Shown here: positions 1 to 5,426 of the stretch, piece by piece
Position numbering within the stretch: position 1 is the first letter of the stretch
Layout: every line of letters starts with the position of its first letter
Assembly (NCBI GenBank): GCA_021158375.1
Contig: JAGGUS010000200.1
Span: forward strand, 1-5,599
Direction: 5' to 3'
Origin: Thermoprotei archaeon
Lineage (GTDB): Archaea > Thermoproteota > Thermoprotei > QMSL01 > B3-G16
DNA: 5,599 nt
Notes under the pieces: model-generated
What the model saw: only the letters and a program-made list of their open reading frames with translations
Database searches by the model: none
Told to the model about the DNA's origin: nothing
Made by a program: the position numbers and the translations under genes

Positions 1-252
1 AAAGGGTTTACCATTATGTTCAATAACGATCTTATCGTTATAAAGTTTTATCCTGAAGAACCCTCCTTTCTTGCCGAGCTCCATCCTAGCATCTTCAGCA
101 TTTTGCAAGAACTCTAGTATGAACTGTCCCAGCTCTATAAACATAAGCTGTGAGAAGATATGAAGTGCACGTTTTGTGCTCTGTCCCGCTATGCTTTTAA
201 CGTTATTCAGCCACTCGTTTTGAACGCTAAATATTACGCTGGATGCCTGCAT
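1..252 (-). CDS. GHKL (HSP90-like) ATPase, sacsin N-terminal type; N-terminal 84 residues only
   Basis: The reading frame is open from an ATG at 252 to the left edge, giving the first 84 residues of a longer protein. Residues 47-55 read EFLQNAEDA, the N box of GHKL ATPases (HSP90, MutL, histidine kinases), with Glu47, Asn51 and Asp54 in the positions that in this fold activate water and hold Mg-ATP. Residues 78-84 (EHNGKPF) match the 'EHNG.PF' strand just before the ATP lid region that is typical of sacsin-like ATPases. From family knowledge the domain should bind and hydrolyse ATP; the partner domains and the role lie outside the window. In prokaryotes such N-termini often head large proteins linked to restriction or DUF3883-type modules, but that is only context. 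A GGGG run 7-10 nt before the ATG may serve as ribosome site. The gene is the last of the minus-strand series, downstream of the csm4-like remnant. Confidence 0.8.
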   Translation of the reverse strand, partial: MQASSVIFSVQNEWLNNVKSIAGQSTKRALHIFSQLMFIELGQFILEFLQNAEDARMELGKKGGFFRIKLYNDKIVIEHNGKPF

Positions 253-298
253 TATAGACCCCGCTTCGATCACTATCTACTATGAATATAGACCTCAG

Positions 299-306
299 AT
301 TTAAAA
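299..306 (-). promoter_or_regulatory. TATA-like box for the GHKL gene
   Basis: On the minus strand the sequence TTTTAAAT sits about 50 nt before the ATG at 252. An archaeal start site about 25 nt downstream would fall near 275-280, leaving a short leader that contains the GGGG ribosome-site candidate. The stretch 253-419 is otherwise A/T-rich non-coding DNA between this gene and the csm4-like remnant. Confidence 0.35.
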
Positions 307-316
307 TTAATATTAT

Positions 317-340
317 TATCACAAAAGACAACTTGTGATA
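317..340. repeat. 8-bp inverted repeat, possible operator
   Basis: TATCACAA, 8 nt of spacer, then TTGTGATA form a perfect inverted repeat with arms of 8 bp. The arm centres are about 16 bp apart, rather more than one and a half helical turns. It lies just upstream of the TATA-like box at 299-306 that would serve the GHKL gene, a place where a dimeric regulator could act. The same octamer TTGTGATA occurs at 5344-5351, next to the start of the 178-aa gene. A role as operator is inference. Confidence 0.35.
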
Positions 341-419
341 TTGTAGTTAAATTGAATTATGCTTTCATTTAGATTATGATTTTAACTAGAACTTATGATC
401 GACTTTAATTGATATTTGT

Positions 420-1120
420 CTAGAGAATCGCCATTAATGGACGATAATAGAGAGGCGTATTGTGTGAAAGATTATTTTTAAAGTATTCGAGTAAGCTGCT
501 ATCGTTTATTTCTGCCCAGAACCTTCTGTCACTACATGGAATTCTTTGAACCTGTTACCTCCATATTATATCCTTATATCTTTTTCCTGATTTATATAGC
601 GTGATACGAGTTTGCCCATTTCAGATGCTATTATCTTTACGCCGTAATTCTCTACGCTACCGGATTGTATTATTTTGAATCTTCACCTCCCCTGCTTTTG
701 CGGGCTCAGAGCCCGAGCTCTCCTAGTAGTCTTAGCGAAGCCATCACTTTACGAAATATTTCCTCATAGTGATCCTCACGTATTCCTAAGACTACACCCC
801 AATCATACTTCGGAGTTAACAGTTGATGGTCTTTAAAAGGTGTAGGCTCTATTCCTTCAACACGCGGTATACGTACACGTGAAACAACGTTCACAAGGCT
901 ATCCGAATTCACTACATCGCCATCAAGCGACATGTAACCCTTACTCCGGGAAGTAAAGGTTATCCCTACGAATAAGAATAAGCGAAGAAATCCTCGAGAT
1001 ATGTGCTCTAGAACTTGTTGGCGTTGTGAAGAGGGATAGGAGGGTTCTGAGATGCATGTCGGTATATGACGTCTTAATGATTCTCGGCGCTTTGAGGGCA
1101 ATTATCAGCGCTGTTTTTAG
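420..1120 (-). pseudogene. csm4: Decayed RAMP gene, Csm4-like (Cas5-group) type III CRISPR subunit
   Basis: RAMP-like protein pieces run in order on the minus strand through changing frames. About 1117-944 gives ALIIALKAPRII... and then HISRISSLILIRRDNLYFPE, which resembles the N-terminal RAMP strand and the 'SSlfP...LyfPkP' motif of Csm4. After a one-base shift near 943-949 the frame gives NVVSRVRIPRVEGIEPTPF and LRLLGELGL; a TGA at 706-708 stands where the RAMP glycine-rich loop needs Gly, since the codons after it read ARKSRGG. Another one-base shift near 680-690 restores RFKIIQSGSVENYGVK, a TAA follows at 566-568, and a last shift near 550 leads to DRRFWAEIND...PLYYRPLMAIL and a TAG at 420-422. 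Csm4 caps the crRNA 5'-handle end of Csm complexes with Csm1/Cas10. Cmr3 or Csx10, also Cas5-like, are alternatives. About 230 residues are recoverable; no start codon is certain. No csm3, csm5 or cas10 is visible here. Confidence 0.6.
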
Positions 1121-1180
1121 TGCCTTGCTCTACTTCACGAGGTAGCAGTTCAATAATAGAACAGCGAGATACAGTAGATA

Positions 1181-1186
1181 GGGGTG
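1181..1186 (+). promoter_or_regulatory. Ribosome binding site deciding the HEPN start
   Basis: GGGGTG ends 5 nt before the ATG at 1192 and matches the archaeal anti-Shine-Dalgarno sequence, whereas the in-frame ATG at 1120 has nothing comparable. No convincing TATA box is seen; AATAATA at 1153-1159 is the only weak candidate. Confidence 0.5.
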
Positions 1187-1191
1187 TATTA

Positions 1192-2076
1192 ATGCTGGGA
1201 AGCGCTGAGGCTTGGCTTAGGTACGCCGAAGAGGATCTCAAGGTGGCTGAGCTGCTCTTCAAATCAGGGTTTCACAGGCATGCTTTATTCTGGGTTGAGC
1301 AGGCCTCTGAGAAGATCCTTAAGGTGTTTATCGTAGACGTCCTTCGCGCTAAGGATCTTGCTCCAAAGTTTGCTAATGTCATAAGCTACTATATGAAGTT
1401 TGTTGTAAGCGATGAAGATAGGAGAGAGCTTGAGAGATTACATAAGGAAGTTACTAGGCTTTCGGATCCTAAGAGTTACCAGCATATCTGTAAGGAGAGG
1501 CATATTGAAAGGGTTATGCTACTCTTCGACATACTTTCAAAAGCTCCTCTGCTTCCCCCCATGAACGAGATCTTGAGGGGGCTGAGCGACATACCCAAGA
1601 AAATGTCTATAGAGGGATATAGAAAGCCATTCAAAGAAGCTGAGAAGCTTGTCGGCGAAGCAGTTAGCTTGGTTCAGGTGTTGCCGATACCAAGCTGTAG
1701 AGAGTTCGATGCTTCCTGTATAGTCCGGATCCTGTGCAGTATTGAGGAGCGCGAGGATAGGGTGAGGGAGATCATCTTAAATGTTGCTCGGAAGGAGCTG
1801 GAGAAGTACAGGAGTGATGAACTAGCTGAGGAGGCAGTTAAGGATGTATGTTACCTTTACACATCGTTCTCGGACAGTCTTGCTGTTGCACCGTACCTAA
1901 TGTTGCATACATACCTGTGCCAGTTCTTTGAGGCAACGAGGTACCCGGAGGGAGAGATCCCTAGGGATGTAGTAGAGAACCTACCTCAAATCATAAACTT
2001 GCTGATGAAGAACCTAGAAAGAGTTAAAAGATTAGCAGAATGGGTTGAAATCACACTAAGCAAGCAAACAGCTTGA
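1192..2076 (+). CDS. HEPN-domain protein with a long helical insert or second HEPN unit
   Basis: This 294-aa, almost wholly helical protein begins like PF05168 HEPN proteins: W8, then a first helix with AEEDLKVAELL (12-22) and a second with EQASEKILK (36-44). The usual closing HEPN motif, TRYP, is found only at residues 249-252 (TRYPEGEIP), followed by the final helix ending AEWVE. A normal HEPN protein is about 110-140 aa with these motifs some 50 residues apart, so there is either an insert of roughly 150 residues or two diverged HEPN units. I do not see the R-x4-6-H catalytic motif of HEPN RNases, so nuclease activity is doubtful; binding of nucleotide or RNA, or an antitoxin or scaffold role, are alternatives. 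The start at 1192 is chosen because GGGGTG lies 5 nt ahead; an upstream in-frame ATG at 1120 adds 24 residues unlike HEPN N-termini and overlaps the csm4-like remnant. No nucleotidyltransferase partner is adjacent. Confidence 0.85.
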   Translation: MLGSAEAWLRYAEEDLKVAELLFKSGFHRHALFWVEQASEKILKVFIVDVLRAKDLAPKFANVISYYMKFVVSDEDRRELERLHKEVTRLSDPKSYQHICKERHIERVMLLFDILSKAPLLPPMNEILRGLSDIPKKMSIEGYRKPFKEAEKLVGEAVSLVQVLPIPSCREFDASCIVRILCSIEEREDRVREIILNVARKELEKYRSDELAEEAVKDVCYLYTSFSDSLAVAPYLMLHTYLCQFFEATRYPEGEIPRDVVENLPQIINLLMKNLERVKRLAEWVEITLSKQTA

Positions 2077-2180
2077 GCAAATATACCAATGGATTGTTTG
2101 AGGAAAAAGATGCTGTTTAAGCACCTTAAAGATGCGAATAAGCAAGAAAATAGTATGTATTCTTGTTGTAACTTTTATTG

Positions 2181-2208
2181 TTTAAATTTTAAACATATAC
2201 TATAAATA
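2181..2208 (+). promoter_or_regulatory. TATA-like region of the 79-aa gene
   Basis: Two A/T boxes, TTTAAATTTT at 2181-2190 and TATAAATA at 2201-2208, lie ahead of the gene. The first would place transcription start near 2208-2212 and keep the GAGGTG ribosome site at 2222-2227 in the leader, so it fits better. The stretch 2077-2180 between the HEPN stop and this region holds nothing I can identify. Confidence 0.45.
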
Positions 2209-2237
2209 TAGAGATTTAGCAGAGGTGTGAACTTGTA

Positions 2238-2477
2238 ATGTTTGTCTATAAAAAAGATACAAACAAAAGATACGTTAAGAGAAAAATTCTTGAAAGTCTA
2301 GAAGAATTTTCAGAAGATAACGATTTTCGATTCGTGAAACAGAAGCCTTTAAAGAGGATAAGGAGAGCGGTTTCTAAGCTTAAAGAATGTTTCTATAATT
2401 TTGCAAAGAATATTGTTCTAAGCATCATATCGACCTTGATAGCATCTCTCTTGCTACAATACATAATATTGCATTAA
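2238..2477 (+). CDS. Small basic tail-anchored membrane protein, unknown function
   Basis: The 79-aa product has a strongly basic cytoplasmic part (residues 1-56, rich in Lys and Arg, e.g. KPLKRIRRAVSKLK at 36-49) and one hydrophobic helix at about 58-77 (IVLSIISTLIASLLLQYI), ending two residues later. This is the layout of a tail-anchored protein with its basic side in the cytoplasm, where it could touch nucleic acid or acidic lipid. The start is supported by GAGGTG at 2222-2227, 10 nt before the ATG, and by the TATA-like region upstream. It is separated from the HEPN gene by 161 nt with its own promoter, so it is probably not co-transcribed, and it converges on the 260-aa gene. I do not recognise a family. 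A small membrane toxin is one possibility but nothing in the sequence proves it. Confidence 0.65.
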   Translation: MFVYKKDTNKRYVKRKILESLEEFSEDNDFRFVKQKPLKRIRRAVSKLKECFYNFAKNIVLSIISTLIASLLLQYIILH

Positions 2478-2513
2478 AGGAATACTTCAATAGCTGAAAC
2501 ACTATGGAATAAT

Positions 2514-3296
2514 TTAGCTTGAACTGATTTGCTTATAAACTATTTCCACAACTTTTTTCGCACAGTCATCTTCCTCCTTTAGATTCTTCAGCTGTTGGGA
2601 CATATTGTGATCTCTACCCTTGAAGTGAATGATGAGGTTGCCGTTGCGGAGAAACATTTCCATTTGTTCTGAGGCTTCCTTTCTGACGTTAGCACATGTT
2701 AGGAGAACTTTGAACTCGATCCTGTCTATGGGTGGATTAGTAGTTGGTATTGCAATGATTGTTCTTGGGAAGTCCTCTGTTCCGTACTCTGCGTGTATGC
2801 GTAGGACGTACCACTCCATGCTATTATATGTTACCTTATATACATCCATCAACGCGATCTTGTTATACCCGTTCTTCGGAATGTATGCAAGGTGCTTGAG
2901 TGGTTTCTCGTTAATACCTCTAACAGAATCCCTAGGAAGAGTCCAAGGCAGAGCTTCAGTCACTACCTCCGTTCCTCGCGGAGCTAAGTAATTCCAGAAG
3001 TTCCCATTACAGGACTTTATCGATTTATCCTCTGGAATTAATTTAACGAGAACATTAGCATCAGTTTTTATGGTGAGGTACACCATAGCATCTTTTGCAA
3101 GGATTCTCCCCTTGTTCCGAACCTTCAGGAGCACCCTAAGGCTTTTCTCAAACCTAAGAAAATCGAGGTCTACGGCTTCCAAAACCACTCTTCTGAAGTA
3201 ACGCTCTTCTACCAACAATAAAATTATACCGCCAACAATACCGCCGAGGAACCCATTAAAGAAAGTTCGAATAAATTCCAAAATAGGCTCTAACAT
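2514..3296 (-). CDS. Membrane-anchored protein with probable beta-sandwich domain, unknown function
   Basis: The 260-aa product starts with one membrane helix at about 12-29 built around GFLGGIVGG, a glycine-zipper pattern that could pack helices together, followed by basic residues (ERYFRR, 31-36) that would keep the C-terminal part in the cytoplasm. Residues 53-76 (LRVLLKVRNKGRILAKDAMV...) have the 'hydrophobic strand - V.N.G - A - strand' pattern of immunoglobulin-like or similar beta-sandwich domains, and further strand-like stretches run to about 225 (WYVLRIHAEYG, EFKVLLTCANV, LIIHFKGR). The last 30 residues are helical and charged. AGGTGT, 6 nt before the ATG, supports the start. The gene lies 139 nt downstream of the 213-aa gene and may have its own promoter. 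I do not recognise the family; a membrane-tethered sensor or partner-binding protein would fit, without proof. Confidence 0.75.
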   Translation of the reverse strand: MLEPILEFIRTFFNGFLGGIVGGIILLLVEERYFRRVVLEAVDLDFLRFEKSLRVLLKVRNKGRILAKDAMVYLTIKTDANVLVKLIPEDKSIKSCNGNFWNYLAPRGTEVVTEALPWTLPRDSVRGINEKPLKHLAYIPKNGYNKIALMDVYKVTYNSMEWYVLRIHAEYGTEDFPRTIIAIPTTNPPIDRIEFKVLLTCANVRKEASEQMEMFLRNGNLIIHFKGRDHNMSQQLKNLKEEDDCAKKVVEIVYKQISSS

Positions 3297-3435
3297 GGTG
3301 CTACACCTAAGATATTATAATCGTTGTGAATAGTGTACATGTCAGTAATTAGATTTTTAGTTCTTAGTGAAACAAGCTGTAATTTATCGAAGCTAAATTA
3401 AATTTGAGGTTGTGGGCTTTGTTGGTTGCCTTATG

Positions 3436-4077
3436 TTATAGAAGTCTGAGAGGCCTACCCTCCATTTCTCTTATAGCTTCTTCCAGCTTTTTCCTCGCCC
3501 TTTCCGCTACTTCTTGTGTCACGCTTCCCGCACGCAACATTGTAGCACACCTCTCTACTAGCCGTCGAGCGTAAAATCTCTCCTCATCAATCGCTAGCTG
3601 GTTCAGGAAACAGTGAATAAGCTTGTCAGGAATGAATTTTTCTCCTTTCTCCAGATCCTCTGAGTACATTGCTAGAGCGATATCGCTTCCGATTTCGAAG
3701 AACTTCTTCGCTAACAGCCACCCGTCTTTACCGTATCCCTCTGCCTCACCTTCGTAGCTTTCACTTACAATATAATCGTCAATCAAATCCCTGAATTCCT
3801 CAATACGTTGCGTGATCAAGTCTTTTATTTCATCAAGACTCACGTTCTCCCCTGCCTCTACTCTGAACAGCACCTCGACGCCCGGCTTCTCATCTACCCT
3901 ACGCTCGAAGAAGTAGTGGTATGTCTTTATGAGTTCTTTCCGCCTCAATTCATGCACACAGTGCTTTACAACCCCTAGAAGAACTGTCTTTATTGTTCTG
4001 GAGCTCGCTTGATGCTGGGGGAAAAGAATGTGTACTTCTAACCACTTCTCGGTCATATTCTCAATCTCTATTATCAT
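3436..4077 (-). CDS. Lantibiotic-dehydratase C-terminal (SpaB_C/thiopeptide-type) domain-like protein
   Basis: The 213-aa product follows the pattern of the SpaB_C-like domain found at the end of LanB dehydratases and as stand-alone 'thiopeptide-type bacteriocin biosynthesis' proteins: an early W-x-E-hydrophobic strand (KWLEVHILF, 11-19), an aromatic-basic strand and a second strand (YHYFFERR 53-60, VEVLFRVE 67-74, cf. 'w.ffiRy...hlRlRf'), then a YEGEAEGYG segment at 108-116 (cf. 'YE.E..RYGG') followed by FFEIGS at 126-131, and a helical end. In characterised homologues this fold catalyses glutamate elimination, aza-cycloaddition or leader-peptide handling on modified peptides. Here the usual Arg before YG is Gly and no dehydratase N-terminal domain or precursor peptide is visible, so the activity is open. 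ATG at 4077 lies 9 nt after the stop of the zinc-ribbon gene, which suggests an operon; Met8 is a possible alternative start. The assignment rests on motif recall and could be wrong. Confidence 0.5.
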   Translation of the reverse strand: MIIEIENMTEKWLEVHILFPQHQASSRTIKTVLLGVVKHCVHELRRKELIKTYHYFFERRVDEKPGVEVLFRVEAGENVSLDEIKDLITQRIEEFRDLIDDYIVSESYEGEAEGYGKDGWLLAKKFFEIGSDIALAMYSEDLEKGEKFIPDKLIHCFLNQLAIDEERFYARRLVERCATMLRAGSVTQEVAERARKKLEEAIREMEGRPLRLL

Positions 4078-4086
4078 TAATATACT

Positions 4087-4473
4087 CTAATCATTGCTCC
4101 CCCGCTTCTCCCCAGAGCCACGTGTAACTAAGTAAATTAGTGCAGCAAGACCTAGGCCTAACAGTACTCCAAGTCCTAATCCTGTTGCTAAAGATGCTAT
4201 ATCAGTTCCCTTTACGTCTACGTTAATGCCAGGCTGTTTGTAGCCACAGTTATCGCATACATAGTAGCTTACCCGCGTTCTTACCTCGAAGCCCCTCATT
4301 TTATTTCCACAAATAGGACATTTTTCAGGAGCTAGAACTTCCTTGGGAAGCCGTTTAATACCTCCTGTTATTAGCTTGGCCCTCGCCAATTCCGCCTCAT
4401 CAAATACATAACTTGGTAGCTTAGTAGACCTATATCTTACGTTCACCTCTTCCACCTCCTTTACCGCTTTCAC
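4087..4473 (-). CDS. Zinc-ribbon membrane protein, unknown function
   Basis: The 128-aa product carries a four-cysteine zinc ribbon, CPICG (Cys52, Cys55) and CDNCG (Cys73, Cys76), separated by 17 residues of beta-hairpin length, and then one membrane helix at about 91-116 that is very rich in glycine and leucine, ending with a basic cytoplasmic-type tail. Zinc ribbons of this shape bind nucleic acid or proteins; the membrane helix would place it at the inner face of the membrane. The start is taken as GTG at 4473 because an AAATTTAAAT box is centred about 29 nt upstream, the spacing of leaderless archaeal genes; GTG codons at residues 7, 10 and 12, preceded by GGAGGTG and GAGGTG, are alternatives that would only trim the N-terminus. 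It is the first gene of a likely operon with the 213-aa SpaB_C-like gene 9 nt downstream, so the two may work together. Confidence 0.75.
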   Translation of the reverse strand: MKAVKEVEEVNVRYRSTKLPSYVFDEAELARAKLITGGIKRLPKEVLAPEKCPICGNKMRGFEVRTRVSYYVCDNCGYKQPGINVDVKGTDIASLATGLGLGVLLGLGLAALIYLVTRGSGEKRGSND

Positions 4474-4497
4474 CGACTATACCTACCACAAAAAAGC

Positions 4498-4507
4498 ATT
4501 TAAATTT
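4498..4507 (-). promoter_or_regulatory. TATA box for the zinc-ribbon operon, near-palindromic
   Basis: AAATTTAAAT on the minus strand is centred about 29 nt ahead of the GTG at 4473, with an A-rich BRE-like CCGCAAA before it. Because ATTTAAAT is its own reverse complement, the site could also fire to the right. The segment 4508-4605 beyond it has no gene I can support. Confidence 0.5.
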
Positions 4508-4605
4508 TGCGGTATAAACCTTCCTTAATGACAGAACATTCACACTATGCGACTTCAGTCTCTCAAATGAGGAGCCTCTGGGTACTGAGTTCGGTCCAGC
4601 AGGGG

Positions 4606-4776
4606 CTATGAGATGACCTCTACGTATACCCTGACTTTCTTCTTCTGCTTTTTCAGCTCCTCCCAGATCTCGTTGTAATCTGACGGGAGGTAAACAATAA
4701 ACCTGTTCCCGTGTCTGACGACTTCCCGCTTCGGGATGACTATCACTTTGGGAATTATCCTTATCTCTTCAGTCAT
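4606..4776 (-). CDS. Small 56-aa protein, unknown function
   Basis: An ATG at 4776 opens a 56-aa frame ending in TAG. The product has coding character for a thermophilic archaeon: alternating charged and beta-branched residues (IRIIPKVIVIPKREVV, 5-20), then HGNRFIVYLP at 22-31, a helix-like NEIWEELKKQKKK and a closing strand VRVYVEVI. The compact strand-strand-helix-strand layout and the R-x-G-N-R-hydrophobic-YLP motif recall small DNA-binding or swapped-hairpin proteins, but I cannot place it in a family. A TATA-like box overlapping the stop codon of the preceding 178-aa gene is about 33 nt upstream, so it can be made from its own short-leader transcript as well as by read-through across the 30-nt gap. 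It is short enough to be missed by gene finders. Confidence 0.65.
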   Translation of the reverse strand: MTEEIRIIPKVIVIPKREVVRHGNRFIVYLPSDYNEIWEELKKQKKKVRVYVEVIS

Positions 4777-4805
4777 GCGCCCCGCTCACTCTTTAAGATA
4801 CCTTA

Positions 4806-4814
4806 TTTATATAG
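4806..4814 (-). promoter_or_regulatory. TATA-like box of the 56-aa gene
   Basis: ATATAAATA on the minus strand covers the TAA stop of the 178-aa gene and predicts transcription start near 4783-4785, a few bases before the ATG at 4776. Confidence 0.45.
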
Positions 4815-5343
4815 CTTTCAAGAAGTTCTTTACCATACGCTCCGTTACGATTACCTGACCGGTGAGTGTTGCTCTTATTGCCCTTCTCATCTTCACAGCG
4901 CGGTCTGTTACATACAGTATTCCATACTTCGTTTCGAGGTAGTGGTCTATAAGCCAATTTATTATGTCAAAGCTCCTGTATATGTCCAGTAGCTCCTTCC
5001 TGACCTTCTCGGGTACCTTCAGCAAGTGTCCCTCGACGACGAAGTAATCAAAAGCGAACCTGCACGGTCTCGGAAACGTTACCACCGCCTGCTTACCTTC
5101 TTCCCTTTCCGCTTCTTCGTCTTGCATGAGAAACACTCTGATATCTTCCAGCACCTCAAGATTGTACTTCAGCTCAGTTACCAATCCTCTGAGGTTGGAT
5201 TTGAACTTTATTTTCTGGGCAATGTAGTGAGAGAAGGCAACGCTTGTTAGAGCTATAGCCAAGCTCGCAAGAACTCCTACAACGTCAAGCACCACGATCC
5301 ATCCCTGAAAAATACTATGCTTACCGAGTATTTCAGATTGCAT
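4807..5343 (-). CDS. N-terminally membrane-anchored helical protein, unknown function
   Basis: The 178-aa product has one membrane helix at about 15-38 (WIVVLDVVGVLASLAIALTS), then a basic stretch and a mostly helical soluble domain. Helices with hydrophobic heptads are seen at about 51-73 (LVTELKYNLEVLEDIRVFL), 100-135 (...VPEKVRKELLDIYRSFDIINWLI) and 145-178, separated by an acidic loop (DEEAEREEGK, 75-84). The ELKYNL and 'YRSFDIINWLI' segments resemble a loosely defined class of small archaeal/bacterial membrane-anchored helical proteins common in mobile regions, but I cannot name a family and see no catalytic motif. The ATG at 5343 has no ribosome site; a weak AAGTATTTTC box 23 nt upstream would suit a leaderless transcript. 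It is the gene nearest the tRNA-fragment boundary on the right and is followed 30 nt later by the 56-aa gene. Confidence 0.7.
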   Translation of the reverse strand: MQSEILGKHSIFQGWIVVLDVVGVLASLAIALTSVAFSHYIAQKIKFKSNLRGLVTELKYNLEVLEDIRVFLMQDEEAEREEGKQAVVTFPRPCRFAFDYFVVEGHLLKVPEKVRKELLDIYRSFDIINWLIDHYLETKYGILYVTDRAVKMRRAIRATLTGQVIVTERMVKNFLKAI

Positions 5344-5351
5344 TTGTGATA
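5344..5351. promoter_or_regulatory. TTGTGATA octamer at the start of the 178-aa gene
   Basis: This octamer is identical to one arm of the inverted repeat at 317-340 and abuts the ATG of the 178-aa gene. It is a single half-site here; a shared regulator is a guess. Confidence 0.15.
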
Positions 5352-5369
5352 ATCAGTACAGAAAATACT

Positions 5370-5409
5370 TGATGAAGCAATGTTTCAGTTTCTCATCAGT
5401 TGCTGAAAC
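5370..5409. repeat. Two interleaved inverted repeats
   Basis: TGATGA (5370-5375) pairs with TCATCA (5393-5398), and GTTTCAG (5382-5388) pairs with CTGAAAC (5403-5409). The arms are interleaved in the order of an H-type pseudoknot. They lie between the 178-aa gene and the tRNA fragment, where recombinase or regulator sites could sit. Short arms mean chance is possible. Confidence 0.3.
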
Positions 5410-5426
5410 GGAGGTTTATAAATATC

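Noticed and set aside
706..1101. 131-aa minus-strand frame as an intact gene
   Set aside because: Its first half is out of frame with the RAMP-like translation of the same DNA, and its stop falls inside a RAMP loop whose coding continues after it; it is a piece of the broken csm4-like gene.
1120..1191. N-terminal extension of the HEPN protein from the ATG at 1120
   Set aside because: The added 24 residues are unlike HEPN N-termini, there is no ribosome site, and a good GGGGTG site serves the ATG at 1192.
2089..2205. 38-aa plus-strand frame after the HEPN gene
   Set aside because: It runs through the TATA-like boxes of the next gene, has no ribosome site and has odd composition rich in Cys, Phe and Tyr late in the frame.
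2629..2991. 120-aa plus-strand frame
   Set aside because: It is antisense to the 260-aa gene, which has better composition, a ribosome site and a membrane helix plus domain layout.
4608..4660. C/D box sRNA suggested by GAGATGA and a later CTGA
   Set aside because: The C box has a mismatch, no D'/C' pair is present at the usual spacing, and the stretch lies within the 56-aa gene.
4711..4992. 93-aa plus-strand frame
   Set aside because: It lies antisense to the 178-aa and 56-aa genes and has an aromatic- and serine-rich composition typical of a shadow frame.
5369..5406. C/D box sRNA suggested by TTGATGA and CTGA
   Set aside because: The first base of the C box is wrong and the 27-nt interval holds no internal D'/C' boxes; the interleaved inverted repeats explain the same motifs.
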